64,000 bases of DNA, taken from assembly GCA_034769895.1 (NCBI GenBank), contig CM068370.1, positions 40,877,844 to 40,941,843 on the forward strand, read 5' to 3'. This document shows positions 34,948 through 46,744 of the stretch, piece by piece (the stretch's first letter is position 1; every line of letters begins with the position of its first letter). The position numbers were made by a program, and so were the translations under genes. The stretch is from Magicicada septendecula. Taxonomy: Eukaryota > Arthropoda > Insecta > Hemiptera > Cicadidae. Below the pieces are notes generated by a model. That model worked only from the letters and a program-made list of their open reading frames with translations. It had not been told where the DNA came from and searched no databases.

Positions 34948-35285
34948 TGATAATGTTTTTAGGCTGGGGGTCATTCCACAAAATGCGTGATGAAAAAAAT
35001 GTATTAACGTCATCGAAAAATGACGTTAAGAACGCTCCACAACGCTCCAGGTGATGTTAACACTATATTTTTTCCACACTTTCAATTCCCCACAGTCTAG
35101 AAATCTTCGGTCTCTGTCGTTTTTAACATGATAATGTTTGTTATATAGTAAATATATTTGTTATATAGTAAATATTTGTTATATAGTTATATAGAAAACA
35201 TGATTGATAATGTTTTCCACAAAATGCGTGATGCAGAATGTGTAACGTCATCGAAAAATGTAATGCTCCAGGTGATGTTAGTAAT
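34948..35285. repeat. Diverged direct duplication, about 130 bp units
   Basis: TTTAACATGATAATGTTT, CCACAAAATGCGTGATG, AACGTCATCGAAAAATG and CTCCAGGTGATGTTA occur in the same order at 34948-35062 and again at 35123-35281. Confidence 0.7.
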
Positions 35286-35345
35286 AAATAAATTTGATCA
35301 CAGTGAAATAAGATGCATATCAGTGTATATTGTTCAGTGTTAGTC

Positions 35346-35453
35346 ATGATGTCTTCCACTGAACGTGTGCAATGCCTGCGTCAACGACAACGCGAAGACA
35401 GGGATCGTGAAGAATTAAATGAATTCTTGATGAATTCCGTTCTCATCAAATAA
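35346..35453 (+). CDS. Short Arg/Gln/Glu-rich reading frame (35 aa)
   Basis: ATG ATG at 35346-35351 opens 35 codons to TAA at 35451-35453: MMSSTERVQCLRQRQREDRD, then REELNEFLMN. The R-x-R-x-R-E charged helix resembles the N-terminal leader of Helitron or related transposase genes that has been cut off, but it is too short to prove this. It ends right where the GGTATGG hairpin repeat begins. Confidence 0.35.
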   Translation: MMSSTERVQCLRQRQREDRDREELNEFLMNSVLIK

Positions 35454-35457
35454 AATA

Positions 35458-35500
35458 AATATCGGTATGGAGAACCATACATGACTTCCATATTCTAAGA
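35458..35500. repeat. Stray copy of the satellite-module terminus (hairpin)
   Basis: AATATCGGTATGGAGAACCA followed by TACATGACTTCCATATTCTA. The same string terminates modules at 38069-38108 and, in reverse complement and degenerated, at 37930-37972. GGTATGG-AGAA-CCATAC can form a short hairpin. Confidence 0.75.
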
Positions 35501-35756
35501 TTTATATTTAAAATCATTTTCGAAATGAAATATTTCGATAGAAACTACTTCTTTCTTCAGCCTTAACCACAGTACTGTGGTCACTAACGTATACCACCTC
35601 ACGTTATCGCACTCGATTTTCACTGATGATGGAAGTCGATGGCATTGCCGAAATGTCTGGTTTTGTAGAAAACATTGGACTACGGCCAAATATCCCGGGA
35701 AGGAATTTTAACAAAAACTACTTCTTTGTTGCCGATAACGTTGTACACATATATAT

Positions 35757-36250
35757 CAGTGGCGAAGTTACATGGAGGCAATTGAGGCAATGCCTACCCT
35801 AAAAAATTCTGTAGAATAAAAATTATAAATACATATAAACTACATAACGTAAAGATTATACATTGTTACTGTGACTGTCAAATTTATTAAACCGAAACGT
35901 GCTTTATTGAGCGACCGCTAGATGGTGACAGGTGAGATTCGGCATAGTTCGTTTAAAGCGAATGAGGCAACCTGAACTTGCCTCAGCGTTTTTTGTATAC
36001 ATCGTATGTAAGCAGTGTAGTGGTGTGATAGGGAAGTGTAGGGAGGGGGGATTGTCCCGCGCTGTACACATAGAGCGTTGAGGCATGCCTCACTTCTGTG
36101 GTCCAAACAGTTAAGTTAAAGCGCCTGTGTTGTTTCTAAGTGTTTATTTTATGCGGTTATTAAAAGTGTCACTGTTATTCCGCTGAACTAACAGATGATC
36201 AAGATTGTTATTTGAATTATTTGTAACATTAAACATATATATAGAAACTA
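35757..36250 (+). mobile_element. Second hAT 5' end of the CAGTGGCGAAG family
   Basis: CAGTGGCGAAGTTACATGGA begins at 35757 and is followed by a leader with GAGGCAA / TTGCCTC repeats. It has the same terminal 11 bases as the large hAT, but its flank (AT repeats) does not match any right end in the window, so it is a truncated relative. Confidence 0.6.
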
Positions 36251-36314
36251 ATCAAGTTTAAAAATTTGAAGTTCAATCAGTTGTATTATTGTGTATGACT
36301 AATACAAGGATTTT

Positions 36315-36530
36315 TCAATAGAAACACGTATAGAGCTGTAAAGCATTTTTTATTCAACGATTTTAAAAGAAGTCTCCAATAACATTAAGACACGAGTTCC
36401 ACTGTTGCGCTAACCTGTAGATTCCCTGCTAGTAAAATTCTTACGGCTGTTTGTGGAACCATTCGGTTACAGCAAACTCTACCTCAGCGTCCGATTTGAA
36501 CCACCGTCCTTTTAGTGATTCCTTAAAAAA
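36315..36530 (-). mobile_element. Mariner transposase C-terminal fragment
   Basis: In minus sense: AEVEFAVTEWFHKQP, a stop, EFY, then QGIYRLAQQWNSCLNVIGDF. This is the conserved end of mariner transposases. In-frame stops and no TIRs: a relic. Confidence 0.75.
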
Positions 36531-36646
36531 AATTTAAAATAAGATTTTTGCCTACCCATTCATTAACTACTAGCGTGCAAACGTAATTCATTAAAAAGCG
36601 TGCAAACGTAAGAAAATAAACATGAGTGAGGCCAGAAATAACGTGA

Positions 36647-36680
<34 letters not shown>

Positions 36681-36721
36681 TTACCTGCCCTTTATTGCTG
36701 TATTAAATGAAAAATATTATA

Positions 36722-39700
36722 TTACATTAAAATGAAAAAATTATAATTTTATTGCCTGGCAACAAAATTATTTTATTTTTACTTCCATATTCCTTAAGGA
36801 ATGGAAGTATGGTGATGGCAAAAAAAATCGTGTTCGAGATTATTGCAGATTCTGATTCTACTACGCTCAAAACATGAAAAAAAGTCGTTTTCCGAAAAGT
36901 GTCTGTGTGTGTGTCTGTGTGTGTGTGTGTGTGTCTGTGTGTCTGTAGATTTTTTTTCTATGGCAAACGATAACTGCCGCAAATTCAAACAGAATCAAAT
37001 AATTTGTTGCATACAGCCCTGATTTGTAGAGTACTCGCGACCTATTGTTTTTGGTGAAGATCGGTTGAGGGAAAGGGGTAGTTTACCTGCAACGGTATTT
37101 TTTTATCAAGGGAAATTTTTTTTTTTTTGGCAAACGATAACAGCCGCAAATTCAAACAGAATTAAATAATGTTTCGCATACAGCCCTGAATTGTGGAGTT
37201 CTCAAGACCTATTGTTTTTGGTGAAGATCGGTTAAGGGAAAGGGGTAGTTTACCTGTAACGTTTTATGTCTTAACAAGGGTATTTCCTATGGCAAACGAT
37301 AACAGCCGCAAATTCAAACAGAATCAAACGATTATTTGCATACAGCCCTAAATTGTAGAGTTCTCAAGACCTATTGTTTTTGGTGAAGATCGGTTGAGGG
37401 AAAGGGGTAGTTTACCTGCAACGTTTTTTTAACAAGGGTATTTTCTATGGCAAACGATAACAGCCGCAAATTCAAACAGAATCAAATAATGTTTTGCATA
37501 CAGCCCTGATTTGTAGAGTACTCAAGACCTATTGTTTTTGGTGAAGATCGGTTAAGGGGAAGGGGTAGTTTACCTGCAACGTTTTTTTGTCAAGCGTATT
37601 TTCTATGGCAAACGATAACAGCCGCAAATTCAAACAGAATCAAATAATTTTTTGCATACGTCCCTGAATTGTAGAGGTCTCAAGGACTTTCGATTTTGGT
37701 GAAGATCGGTTAAGGGGAAGGGGTAGTTTACCTGCAACCTTTTACGTTTTAACAAGAGTAAAGTACTTGAAAATTTATTTAAACTTTTTCAAACAATGGT
37801 AATTGTTAAAAATAAAATAATTTTGTTGCCAGGCAATAAAATTAAAATTTTTTCATTTTAATGTAAATCATGTATAAGAGAAAATATATCGCACTTGGCA
37901 GGCGATATTAAGATTTAAATATAAATCTTAGAATATGGAAGTCATGTACGATGTGCCATACCGATATTTTACTTCCATATTCCTTAAGGAATGGAAGTAT
38001 GGTGCTGGCAAAAAAAATCGTGTTCGAGATTATTGCAGATTCTGATTATACTACACTCAAAAATATCGGTATGGAGAACCATACATGACTTCCATATTCT
38101 AATACTTATAATCTGAAATATGCTTGCCTGCCAAGCACGATATATTTTCTAATATATACATAATTTACATTAAAATGAAAAAATTATAATTTTATTGCCT
38201 GGCAACAAAATTATTTTATTTTTAAAAATTACCATTGTTTGAAAAAGTTTAAATGAATTTTCAAGTACTTTACTCTTGTTAAAACGTAAAAGGTTGCAGG
38301 TAAACTACCCCTTCCCCTTAACCGATCTTCACCAAAATCTAATGGCCTTGAGTCCTCTACAATTCACTGACGTATGCAAAAAATTATTTGATTCTGTTTG
38401 AATTTGCGGCAGTTATCGTTTGCCATAGAAAATACGCTTTATAACAAACGTTGCAGGTAAACTACCCCTTCCCCTCAACCGATCTTCACCAAAAACAAAA
38501 GGTCTTGAGTACTCTACAAACCAGGGCTGTATGCAGAAAATTATTTGATTATGTTTGAATTTGCGGCTGTTATCGTTTGCCATAGAAAATAACCTTGTTA
38601 AAAAAATGTTGTAGGTAAACTACCCCTTTCCCTTAACCGATCTTCACCAAAAACAATAGGTCTTGAGAACTCTACAATTTAGGGCTGTATGCAAATAATC
38701 TTTTGATTCTGTTTGAATTTACGGCTGTTATCGTTTGCCATAGGAAATACCCTTGTTAAAACATAAAACGTTACAGGTAAACTACCCCTTTCCCTTAACC
38801 GATCGTCACCAAAAACAATAAGTCTTGAGAACTCTACAATTCAGGGCTGTATGCGAAACATTATTTCATTCTGTTTGAATTTGCGGCTGTTATCGTTTGG
38901 CAAAAAAAAAAAATTTCCCTTGATAAAAAAAAACCGTTGCAGGTAAACTACCCCTTTCCCTCAACCGATCTTCACCAAAAACAATAGGTCGTGAGTACTC
39001 TACAAATCAGAGCTGTATGCAAAAAGTTATTTGATTCTGTTTGAATTTGCGGCAGTTATCGTTTGCCATAGAAAAAAATACCCTTGTTAAAAAAATGTTG
39101 CAGGTAAACTACCCCTTTCCCTCAACCGATTTTCACCAAAAACAATAGGTCTTGAGAACTCTACAATTTAGAGCTGTATGCAAATAATTTTTGATTCTGT
39201 TTGAATTTGCGGCTGTTATCGTTTGCCATAGGAAATACCCTTGTTAAAACATAAAACGTTACAGGTAAACTACCCCTTTCCCTTAACCGATCTTCACCAA
39301 AATCAACAGATCTTGAGAACTCTAAAATTCAGGGCTGTATGCGAAACATTATTTGATTCTGTTTGAATTTGCGGCTGTTATCGTTTGCCATAGAAAATAC
39401 CCTTGTTAAAAAAACGTTGCAGGTAAACTACCCCTTTCCCTCAACCGAACTTCACCAAAAACAATAGGTCTTGAGAACTCTACAATTTAGGGCTGTATGC
39501 AAATAATCTTTTGATTCTGTTTGAATTTGCGGCAGTTATCGTTTGCCATAAAAAAAAAATCCTCAGACACACAGACACACAGACAGACAGACACACACAC
39601 AGACACTTTTCGGAAAACGACTTTTTTTCATGTTTTGAGTGTAGTAGAATCAGAATCTGCAATAATCTCGAACACGATTTTTTTTGCTATCACCATACTT

Positions 39701-40680
39701 CCATTCCTTAAGGAATATGGAAGTAACATGAAAAAAAGTCGTTTTCCGAAAAGTGCCTGTGTGTGTGTGTGTCTGTGTGTCTGTGTGTCTGTGTGTAGAT
39801 TTTTTTTCTATGGGAAACGATAACTGCCGCAAATTCAAACAGAATCAAATAATTTTTTGCATACAGTCCTGATTTGTAGAGTACTCACGACCTATTGTTT
39901 TTGGTGAAGATCGGTTGAGGGAAAGGGGTTGTTTACCTGCAACAGTTTTTTTTTATCAAGGGAAATTTTTTTTTTGGCAAACGATAACAGCCGCAAATTC
40001 AAACAGAATTAAATAATGTTTCGTATACAGCCCTGAATTGTAGAGTTCTCAAGACCTATTGTTTTTGGTGAAGATCGGTTAAGGGAAAGGGGTAGTTTAC
40101 CTGTAACGTTTTATGTTTTAACAAGGGTATTTCCTATGGCAAACGATAACAGCTGCAAATTCAAACAGAATCAAAAGATGATTTGCATACAGCCCTAAAT
40201 TGTAGAGTTCTCAAGACCTGTTGTTTTTGGTGAAGATCGGTTGAGGGAAAGGGGTAGTTTACCTGCAACGTTTTTTTAACAAGGGTATTTTCTATGGCAA
40301 ACGATAACAGCCGCAAATTCAAACAGAATCAAATAATGTTTTGCATACAGCCCTGATTTGTAGAGTACTCAAGACCTATTGTTTTTGGTGAAGATCGGTT
40401 AAGGGGAAGGGCTAGTTTACCTGCAACGTTTTTTTATCAAGCGTATTTTCTATGGCAAACGATAACAGCCGCAAATTCAAACAGAATCAAATAATTTTTT
40501 GCATACGTCATAATTTTTTGCATACGTCCCTGAATTGTAGAGGTCTCAAGGACTTTCGATTTTGGTGAAGATTGGTTAAGGGGAAGGGGTAGTTTACCTG
40601 CAACCTTTTACGTTTTTACGTTTGCCATAGAAAAAAATCTACACACAGACACACAGACAGACACACACACAGAACACAGA
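36722..40680. repeat. Inverted-module satellite array (18 units of about 160 bp in three blocks)
   Basis: A unit containing TGGCAAACGATAACAGCCGC, a GAAGATCGGTTRAGGG core and GGGGTAGTTTACCTGCAAC is tandemly repeated. Five units run forward (starts about 36960, 37127, 37291, 37447, 37605), eight run reversed (about 38290-39560), and five run forward again (about 39809, 39976, 40137, 40298, 40454). Each block opens with a head module: CTTCCATATTCCTTAAGGAA palindrome, CGTGTTCGAGATTATTGCAG, GTCGTTTTCCGAAAAGTG and a (GT/CT)n run. The first two blocks close with a tail module: AAGTACTTGAAAATT, TGCCAGGCAATAAAATT and the GGTATGG hairpin. Blocks 1 and 3 have the same unit order, so one derives from the other. 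The array resumes at 46308. Confidence 0.92.
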
Positions 40681-41586
40681 CAGGGCCGTAACAAGGTACT
40701 CCTGTGCCCTTGGCAATTTTGACAAAGCTGCGCCCCCAATACCAATACGGGGGGGGGGGGGTCTGGAATACCCACCAGTGTAGCAGAGGGTCCGGGGTTC
40801 CTCCCCTGGAAAATTTTTAAAATTAAAGTGCAAAAATGGTAGTTTTTTAAGCTTTTTGAGCCAAGTTTTTGCCTCTTTTCAAGGTAACTTTTTGGTCGAA
40901 TTTCTGTAAAATTCTATATTATCTGAATATAAAAGCATTACTATTGTAAGAGAAAGACTGGACTTAAAACTATTTTTAAAAACTAACTGAAAGTGGTGGA
41001 ATCTGTAGGAGGCATAAAACCTAATTTGCAAGCGATTGAACTATGTAAAAAGTAACTAAACAAAAAATACGTAGTTACCAAAGTACAGTACATGGTAAGG
41101 CCTACAAAACTTAATATTTACACTACATTAAGGTAGGTAATATACAATTACAAACTTTTTTAGAATAAAAACTAAACTTCTAATAACAGTATTTAAGTAA
41201 ACTATAGCAGCTTCTGCAACCTGCAATGTGAGAAAATGAGAAAAAAATGCAAAATATTTTTATTGATAGGTACATCAATTTACAGTAGGCCTTCTTTAGT
41301 TAACAGTTAGATTATATCACACTACTGTAACTGATGAGGTATTGATTATAACAAAAACTACCAGAGAAATAATTCATAACTTTAGTCGGTGCTTTAGTTC
41401 TATAATTTATCTTGATTTTTTTACACAGGACTTCAGGACTTGCGCTTACAACATTCTGTTGTTGTAATTGCAGGTACCATTTTTTTGGCTCTGGGGGGTG
41501 TAAATAACAAATTGAAACTCTTCAGTAAACAAATATATTGCTTTTACAAATTGTTACATACAGTATACAGCAGAAAAGCCATGGAA

Positions 41587-44265
41587 CTAAAACTTTACCT
41601 TTCTTGCTTTCAGCAAGGCAAACTCACTAATTATTTCACTAAAATCAAGTTTTGAAGCAATCTCATATTCTATGGACAGGATAGCTAAGTTTGTCACTCT
41701 GTTTTCACACATACTTGACCATAAGTAGTTTTTGATTATCTTCAGCTTGCTGAAAGTACGCTCGCAAGACGCCACACTGACGGGCATTGTCAAAAATATC
41801 CTCAATGATATTTCGATGTTTCGATAAGCATCTCTTAATCCATAGTTTGAAATAACTTTCAGAATATCCAAATGGAAGCCTTGTAAATGTTCTTCACCAG
41901 CTCTTTTGCATGAAACTTGAAAGCAGCTACTTCGTTAACTAGCTCAACTCTATCAATGTCTCTGCTATATATCGCACCAAGATCAGCTGCACACTTTTCA
42001 AGAAAAGAAACAGAGCATTCACTTAAGGACTTTCCTGACAAAAAACTGAAGTCTGATGAAACTGTGTGGTAAATGTGTGCCCTTTTTTCCATTTCACTTA
42101 CAATTCTATCAAATACAGTGTAACATTCTATCTCAAATGATTTATCAGAACTCAACAAGTGTGCTTCGTCTTCAGCCATCTCCCCAGCCATCCTCTTGTC
42201 TTTTCTCAGCCTCTTAACAGCAAAACTGCTTTGGATGGCCATGGAATCACAAATAGCTTTGGCTTTTTCTGTGTATTTTTTAATTCCTTCTTTACGTAGG
42301 TCTTCAACTTTTTTTACCAAACCTGAGAGCAAACTTGATGCTACGTCAAGAGTTGTGCCCTTTCCTTGCAGTGACTTGTTGGTGCAGTCCAAACTTATCA
42401 AAACATCAGACCACACCTCTAAAAGGCACACAAATTCGTAATCAATTTGTCTAAGAAGTTTCATAGCACCAGACAGTGTGTCAGTGTTCCAGTCATTGTC
42501 TCTATCAGCACTATCAGCCATGTTTTGTAAAACTTTGTGTACAGATGATAAGTTCTTCTTAAGAGCTGTCACAGCTTGATGCCTGGAAAACCATCTTGTA
42601 TCACAATGTCTCTTAAGGGTAGTTTTGAGACAACCAATCAAAGCCTCCCACCTTAAGGTAGAGCTTCTACTAAAGAAGTTGAAAAACTCCAACACTTTTC
42701 CAAAAAAACTTGTCATCATAATTGACACTTCTGCGGCGTCCACGCCAACGAGGTTAAGACTGTGTGCTGCACAAAGCACAAATTTAGCAAGGTCGTTTAG
42801 TTGGGATATGTGCGCTTGAATGTCTTCATATTTTCCTGCCATGTTTAAGCCATTGTCAAAGCCTTGACCACGACAGTTCTGAATATCCAAGCCGTCATTG
42901 TTTAGCTTTTGCAATATTTCTTGTGATAACCCTCTTCCTTTTTTCTGGTGACTTATGATGAAGTCCACAAAACTTTCTTCAACTGAGCATTTCCCATCCT
43001 TAATGTTAACATACCTTATTATTTCACTCATTTGTTCTAAATGTGCTGTGTCCGGGGTGCAGTCAAACATAATAGAGAAATACTTGGCACTTTTTACATT
43101 CTTCAGTATTTCAGATCGAACCTTATTTCCCAAAATGTCTATGACCTCATTTTGAATTAGAGGTGAAAAATAGCTTGTGACATGTTTTCCACTTTTAACA
43201 TTTTCTATGTGCTTAGATAGTTGAGGATTGTAGTGACTAATAAGTTCTAATGTACTCAGAAATACACCACAGTTGCTGTCACTGATCGAATCGGAACCTC
43301 CTCTTAAAGGTAAGTTATTCCTGGCAAAATGGAGAATTACATCCACAATACATTTGAGAACATTGAACCACTTTTCTGCTTCAGCTTGTATCAATGTTTG
43401 ATGTTCTGCATCAACAGATCTACTAGTTTTCAGTCCAATTTATAATTCTTTCCAATCGACATAAGAATGTTGGTAAGGTATCGACCTTTCGTGATTGACA
43501 ATAAATGGGTTCAAGTGTCTCCAATTATTGAATCCCTCATCAATATTAGAGAAAGCAGATTTGACCTTTTTGTCGTCTTTTGAAAAGAGAAGGCAAGGGA
43601 AACAAAACAGTGCGTCCTTAGACTGGCTGTACAACAACCATTGCCTTTTTACTTTTTCCCCGTTTGGTAGAATTTTATAAACCCATTTCTGAGAAAAGTG
43701 TCTTCCATCATCTGCACAGGGGAATTTGTAGCTATCTAAGTCAATTTTGTTTGTGGGCCTCGTTCAACAAGTTTACAACGAACTGTGTCTGATCGAAAAT
43801 TTGCTGGCCATTTTTTGGGATCCTCGTAGATAATTTCTATTCCCACATCAGTAGTATTTAATGCATCATTTTCATTATAATTAGATGTGCAAGATGTGCT
43901 GGGTTTTTCAAGATCAGTAGATTGCCTGCCCATTGTGGAATGACTTAGCTCAGGATCACTTCCTTCTTCAAAATCAATGACGTTTGTGACGAACTCCATT
44001 GGAGTGATCTGGCTGTGGTTGTCTTCTGAAACAGTCTCAGTCTTGCTATCTTCTTTTTCATTGTCTTCTTCCTTTTCTTTTGGTCGTCTTCTTTTTTTTC
44101 TTCTTCTTGAAGTGCATTACTATTACTGGCACTATCACTTTCACCTACTTCTTTCTCTTCATTTCGCAGCCAATTTCCAAGCGCCGATGCTAATTTTTCG
44201 TTGTCTTCTTCTTTTCGTTTTTTGATTTTTTTAAATTCACTTCCAGAAGGTTTTTTTGGCCCCAT
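41587..44265 (-). pseudogene. hAT transposase, ZMYM1-like (DUF4371 plus hAT dimerisation), near-complete with lesions
   Basis: In order on the minus strand: Lys/Glu-rich N-terminus (44265-43945); a frame 43999-43736 with KKWPANFRSDTVRCKLVERG (start of a TTF-type zinc-finger region); 43637-43440 with KDALFCFPCLLFSKDDKKV (zinc-finger end); then DUF4371 and RNase-H-like domain 43394-41859 (FDCTPDTAHLEQMSEIIRYV, HSLNLVG, RWFSRHQAVTAL); then the C-terminal dimerisation domain 41871-41587 (MPVSVASCERTFSKLKIIKN). A stop after WKEL (near 43440) and frameshifts near 43740 and 41865 break it. Three or four lesions in ~880 codons indicate a fairly recent death. Confidence 0.88.
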
Positions 44266-44518
44266 TTCTGAAACAAACCATTCCCATTTAATTTACATTG
44301 TATTACAGTTGTAAATGGCTGCCATTTAAAAACTACTCGACCGATCTCAAACATTAACGAACTCCGCCAAGATATTGTGCCCACTGCCCAAGGACCTGTG
44401 TGCCAAGTTTGGTCATAATCGGTAAATTTGTTTGGGCGCTGCCGCTGTCTTTGTCATTGTTACAGACACACAGACGGCCAAAAAGTTTTTTCGAATCCTG
44501 AGTAATAGGATTAAACGG

Positions 44519-44736
44519 AAAACCCGAAGCACTGTAAATACAAGTGAGCCTCTCGCGGTAAGAAAAAAGAAACGATGTCTGTGACGTTTTAAACGAAATT
44601 CGTGTTTATGTTCAGTACCGACAGTTGCGTTCACCGAAAAATTCGGTGATAGCGTTAAAACGTCGCAGACATCGTTTCTTTTTTCTTACCGCGAGAGGCT
44701 CACTTGTATTTACAGTGCTTCGGGTTTTTCGTGTAC
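44519..44736. repeat. Inverted repeat, about 80-bp arms
   Basis: 44519-44598 (ACCCGAAGCACTGTAAATAC, TACAAGTGAGCCTCTCGCGG and onward) is the near-exact reverse complement of 44658-44736. The spacer is about 60 bp and itself holds CCGAAAAATTCGG. Probably a small foldback or MITE insertion in the 5' part of the hAT. Confidence 0.88.
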
Positions 44737-44887
44737 GCGATCGCTCATACAATTATAAAAATAAAATTGATACCATATTCATGAAACTTGTGATTGAAAT
44801 ATTTACGTAAACTAATTTTGAAATCGGGACTATTTTAGTCAGCAGACTTGCGCAACAAAATCAGCTGACACTTGCTGAAAATTGGAC

Positions 44888-45137
44888 ATTTCCATATCTA
44901 ATACTCCTATATTGCTAGTAGGGGTCTGAAGGACGACGAAACCATTATGGTGCAGACATATGCGTCTCCCTCCCTCATTACTACTTCGAGTCTTATGCGC
45001 TTGCACACTACTTCGACGCTTGCGCACAATGGGTCGAGTAGTAGAAAAAAGAGATAGAAGCAGTCGTTTGCTGTCTCACTTACTCCGTGACACCTCCACG
45101 TACGGGCGATAGCAATATAGTAGTATTAGATATATGA
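44888..45137. repeat. Inverted repeat, about 30-bp arms (possible MITE)
   Basis: CATATCTAATACTCCTATAT at 44891 is matched by the reverse complement ending at about 45137 (CAATATAGTAGTATTAGATA). The interior also shows weaker symmetry around CTACTTCGA. Confidence 0.75.
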
Positions 45138-45403
45138 CATTTTCAACCACGACCACTTCCGCTAAAAATGAACCAACAAGTAACAACACAAACACTATAA
45201 GTGTCGTCTAATCGCTGAGTGTGAAAATCACTTAGTTCACAAATTACAATAGAAAATAATACCAGCGACTGTAATTACACTGACTCTCAACAAAACCAAC
45301 AGAACAAACTAGAATAGAGCAATAGACTGACGTGCCGTGGCAGGACGCGGGGTGGGGAGGGGTATGAGTATGAGTACTATTCAAGTTATGACAAGCTTGC
45401 TAA

Positions 45404-45931
45404 AACCAACGAATATAGACGTTACTAGAAGCACACTTCTGGGTTATTAAAAGCGTAGTTGAAACAATGCTACTACTTTTTGTATAAAAGAGTGGTAGAT
45501 GAAAAAAATGTTTGTAATAATAAGACGCATGTTCTTGTATATTTTAAAATTCTTTTGCGCACTGCATAATAAAGAATGCATCAAAAGTGCATTTTTTGAG
45601 TAGGCTGCATTTATTTGATTCATTCCTTCGTACCCAGTGTGTCAAACAAATGTGAAACAATTTTGGAGGTTGTGTCTAGTCTAACGCCTACAAACATTTT
45701 TTCATCTACCACTTTTTATCTGATAAGTTGTAGCTTTTTCCAATTATATATTAACTAAAATGATTGAAATTTACTAAATTTCGCAGTATAATACAAAAAA
45801 TTACTTGGAAACGCCAGCGCCATCTAGTTGCCGGGGTGATGAACTACGGTTTATCACCCCAGAAAGCTGACCCCACTCGCTCTATAAGAAAAAGAAGTGT
45901 TCTTCTAGTTACGTCTATATTCGTTGCTAGC
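45404..45931. repeat. Nested inverted repeats (foldback-like), two sets of arms
   Basis: Outer arms: AACGAATATAGACGTTACTA at about 45408 against TAGTTACGTCTATATTCGTT ending at about 45927. Inner arms: CTACTACTTTTTGTATAAAA ... GGTAGATGAAAAAAATGTTTGT (about 45470-45513) against the reverse complement at about 45688-45732. No coding sequence. Confidence 0.8.
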
Positions 45932-46307
45932 ACCAAGAAGGCGCAGGTGCAGTGCAGTGACCCAGTGACTGACTCATTATTGAAGGGTGGAGGGGAAGGG
46001 ATTTTTGCTTTGCGCCTGGCCCGACTCTGCGCCCATCAGTAGGGCAAGGTCCAGTGCAGTTACTAAATTTACGTAGCTGCTTTTTGTTTATTGTATAATT
46101 GACACAAAATATAGACAGTTCACGTACAGTAACTTTTAACAATCTGAAACTAAAAGAGTTTTTCCAATAACGTGGAGTTTTTATTTGCTTGACAAATTGT
46201 ATCACTCTAACTCTAAAAAAAGATATTTTTAATGGTCAATTTTGCGCCCTCTTTGTACCTGCGCCCTTGGCGGGGGCACATCTCGCCACCGCCTAGTTAC
46301 GGCCCTG

Positions 46308-46437
46308 CACACAGACACTTTTCGGAAAACGACTTTTTTTCATGTTTTGAGTGTAGTACAATCAGAATCTGCAATAATCTCGAACACGATTTTTTTTGCT
46401 ATCACCATACTTCCATTCCTTAAGGAATATGGAAGTA
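46308..46437 (-). repeat. Continuation of the satellite array (head module, reversed)
   Basis: CACTTTTCGGAAAACGAC, CATGTTTTGAGTGTAGTA and TTCCTTAAGGAATATGGAAG match 39602-39724 nearly base for base. It is the end of the array interrupted by the hAT at 40681-46307. Confidence 0.93.
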
Positions 46438-46744
46438 AAATTGAAAGATGAGAAAATTTGCATGTTTCAAGAAGAAAAGAAACGAAAGAATGCTGCGATA
46501 GCCAAGCAATATCGCCAGAACTGGAGAGTCTGCAGTTTATGCACATTATATGTTTCAAAAGCCCGTAAAAACATTATCATGCTTTTTTTTTTGTCTGTCA
46601 GATTCTGTCCGTTAAATCCAAAGTTCATTAAACTACTGTTTTTGATATACACTCTGACAAATTTGATTTATTAGAATTTTTGTTAAAATACAAAATCAGT
46701 ACATTACATTTAGAGCAAAAAGTACTGCTAACATCAAAAATATC

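Larger units (their letters stand above)
40681..46307 (-). mobile_element. ZMYM/DUF4371-type hAT transposon (5.6 kb) inserted in the satellite array
   Basis: Left end CAGGGCCGTAACAAGG and right end (reverse complement) CAGGGCCGTAACTAGG match over the first ~16 bases and share TGCGCCC/GGGCGCA subterminal blocks. The flanks are AACACAGA (40673-40680) and CACACAGA (46308-46315): an 8-bp target duplication with one difference, inside a CA/GA-type simple repeat. The transposase gene is on the minus strand (41587-44265). Upstream of it lie three sets of inverted repeats. Confidence 0.9.

Noticed and set aside
36722-40680. CRISPR-like array of regularly spaced repeats
   Set aside because: Whole ~160-bp units are repeated with no unique spacers, orientation flips between blocks, and the setting is an animal genome.
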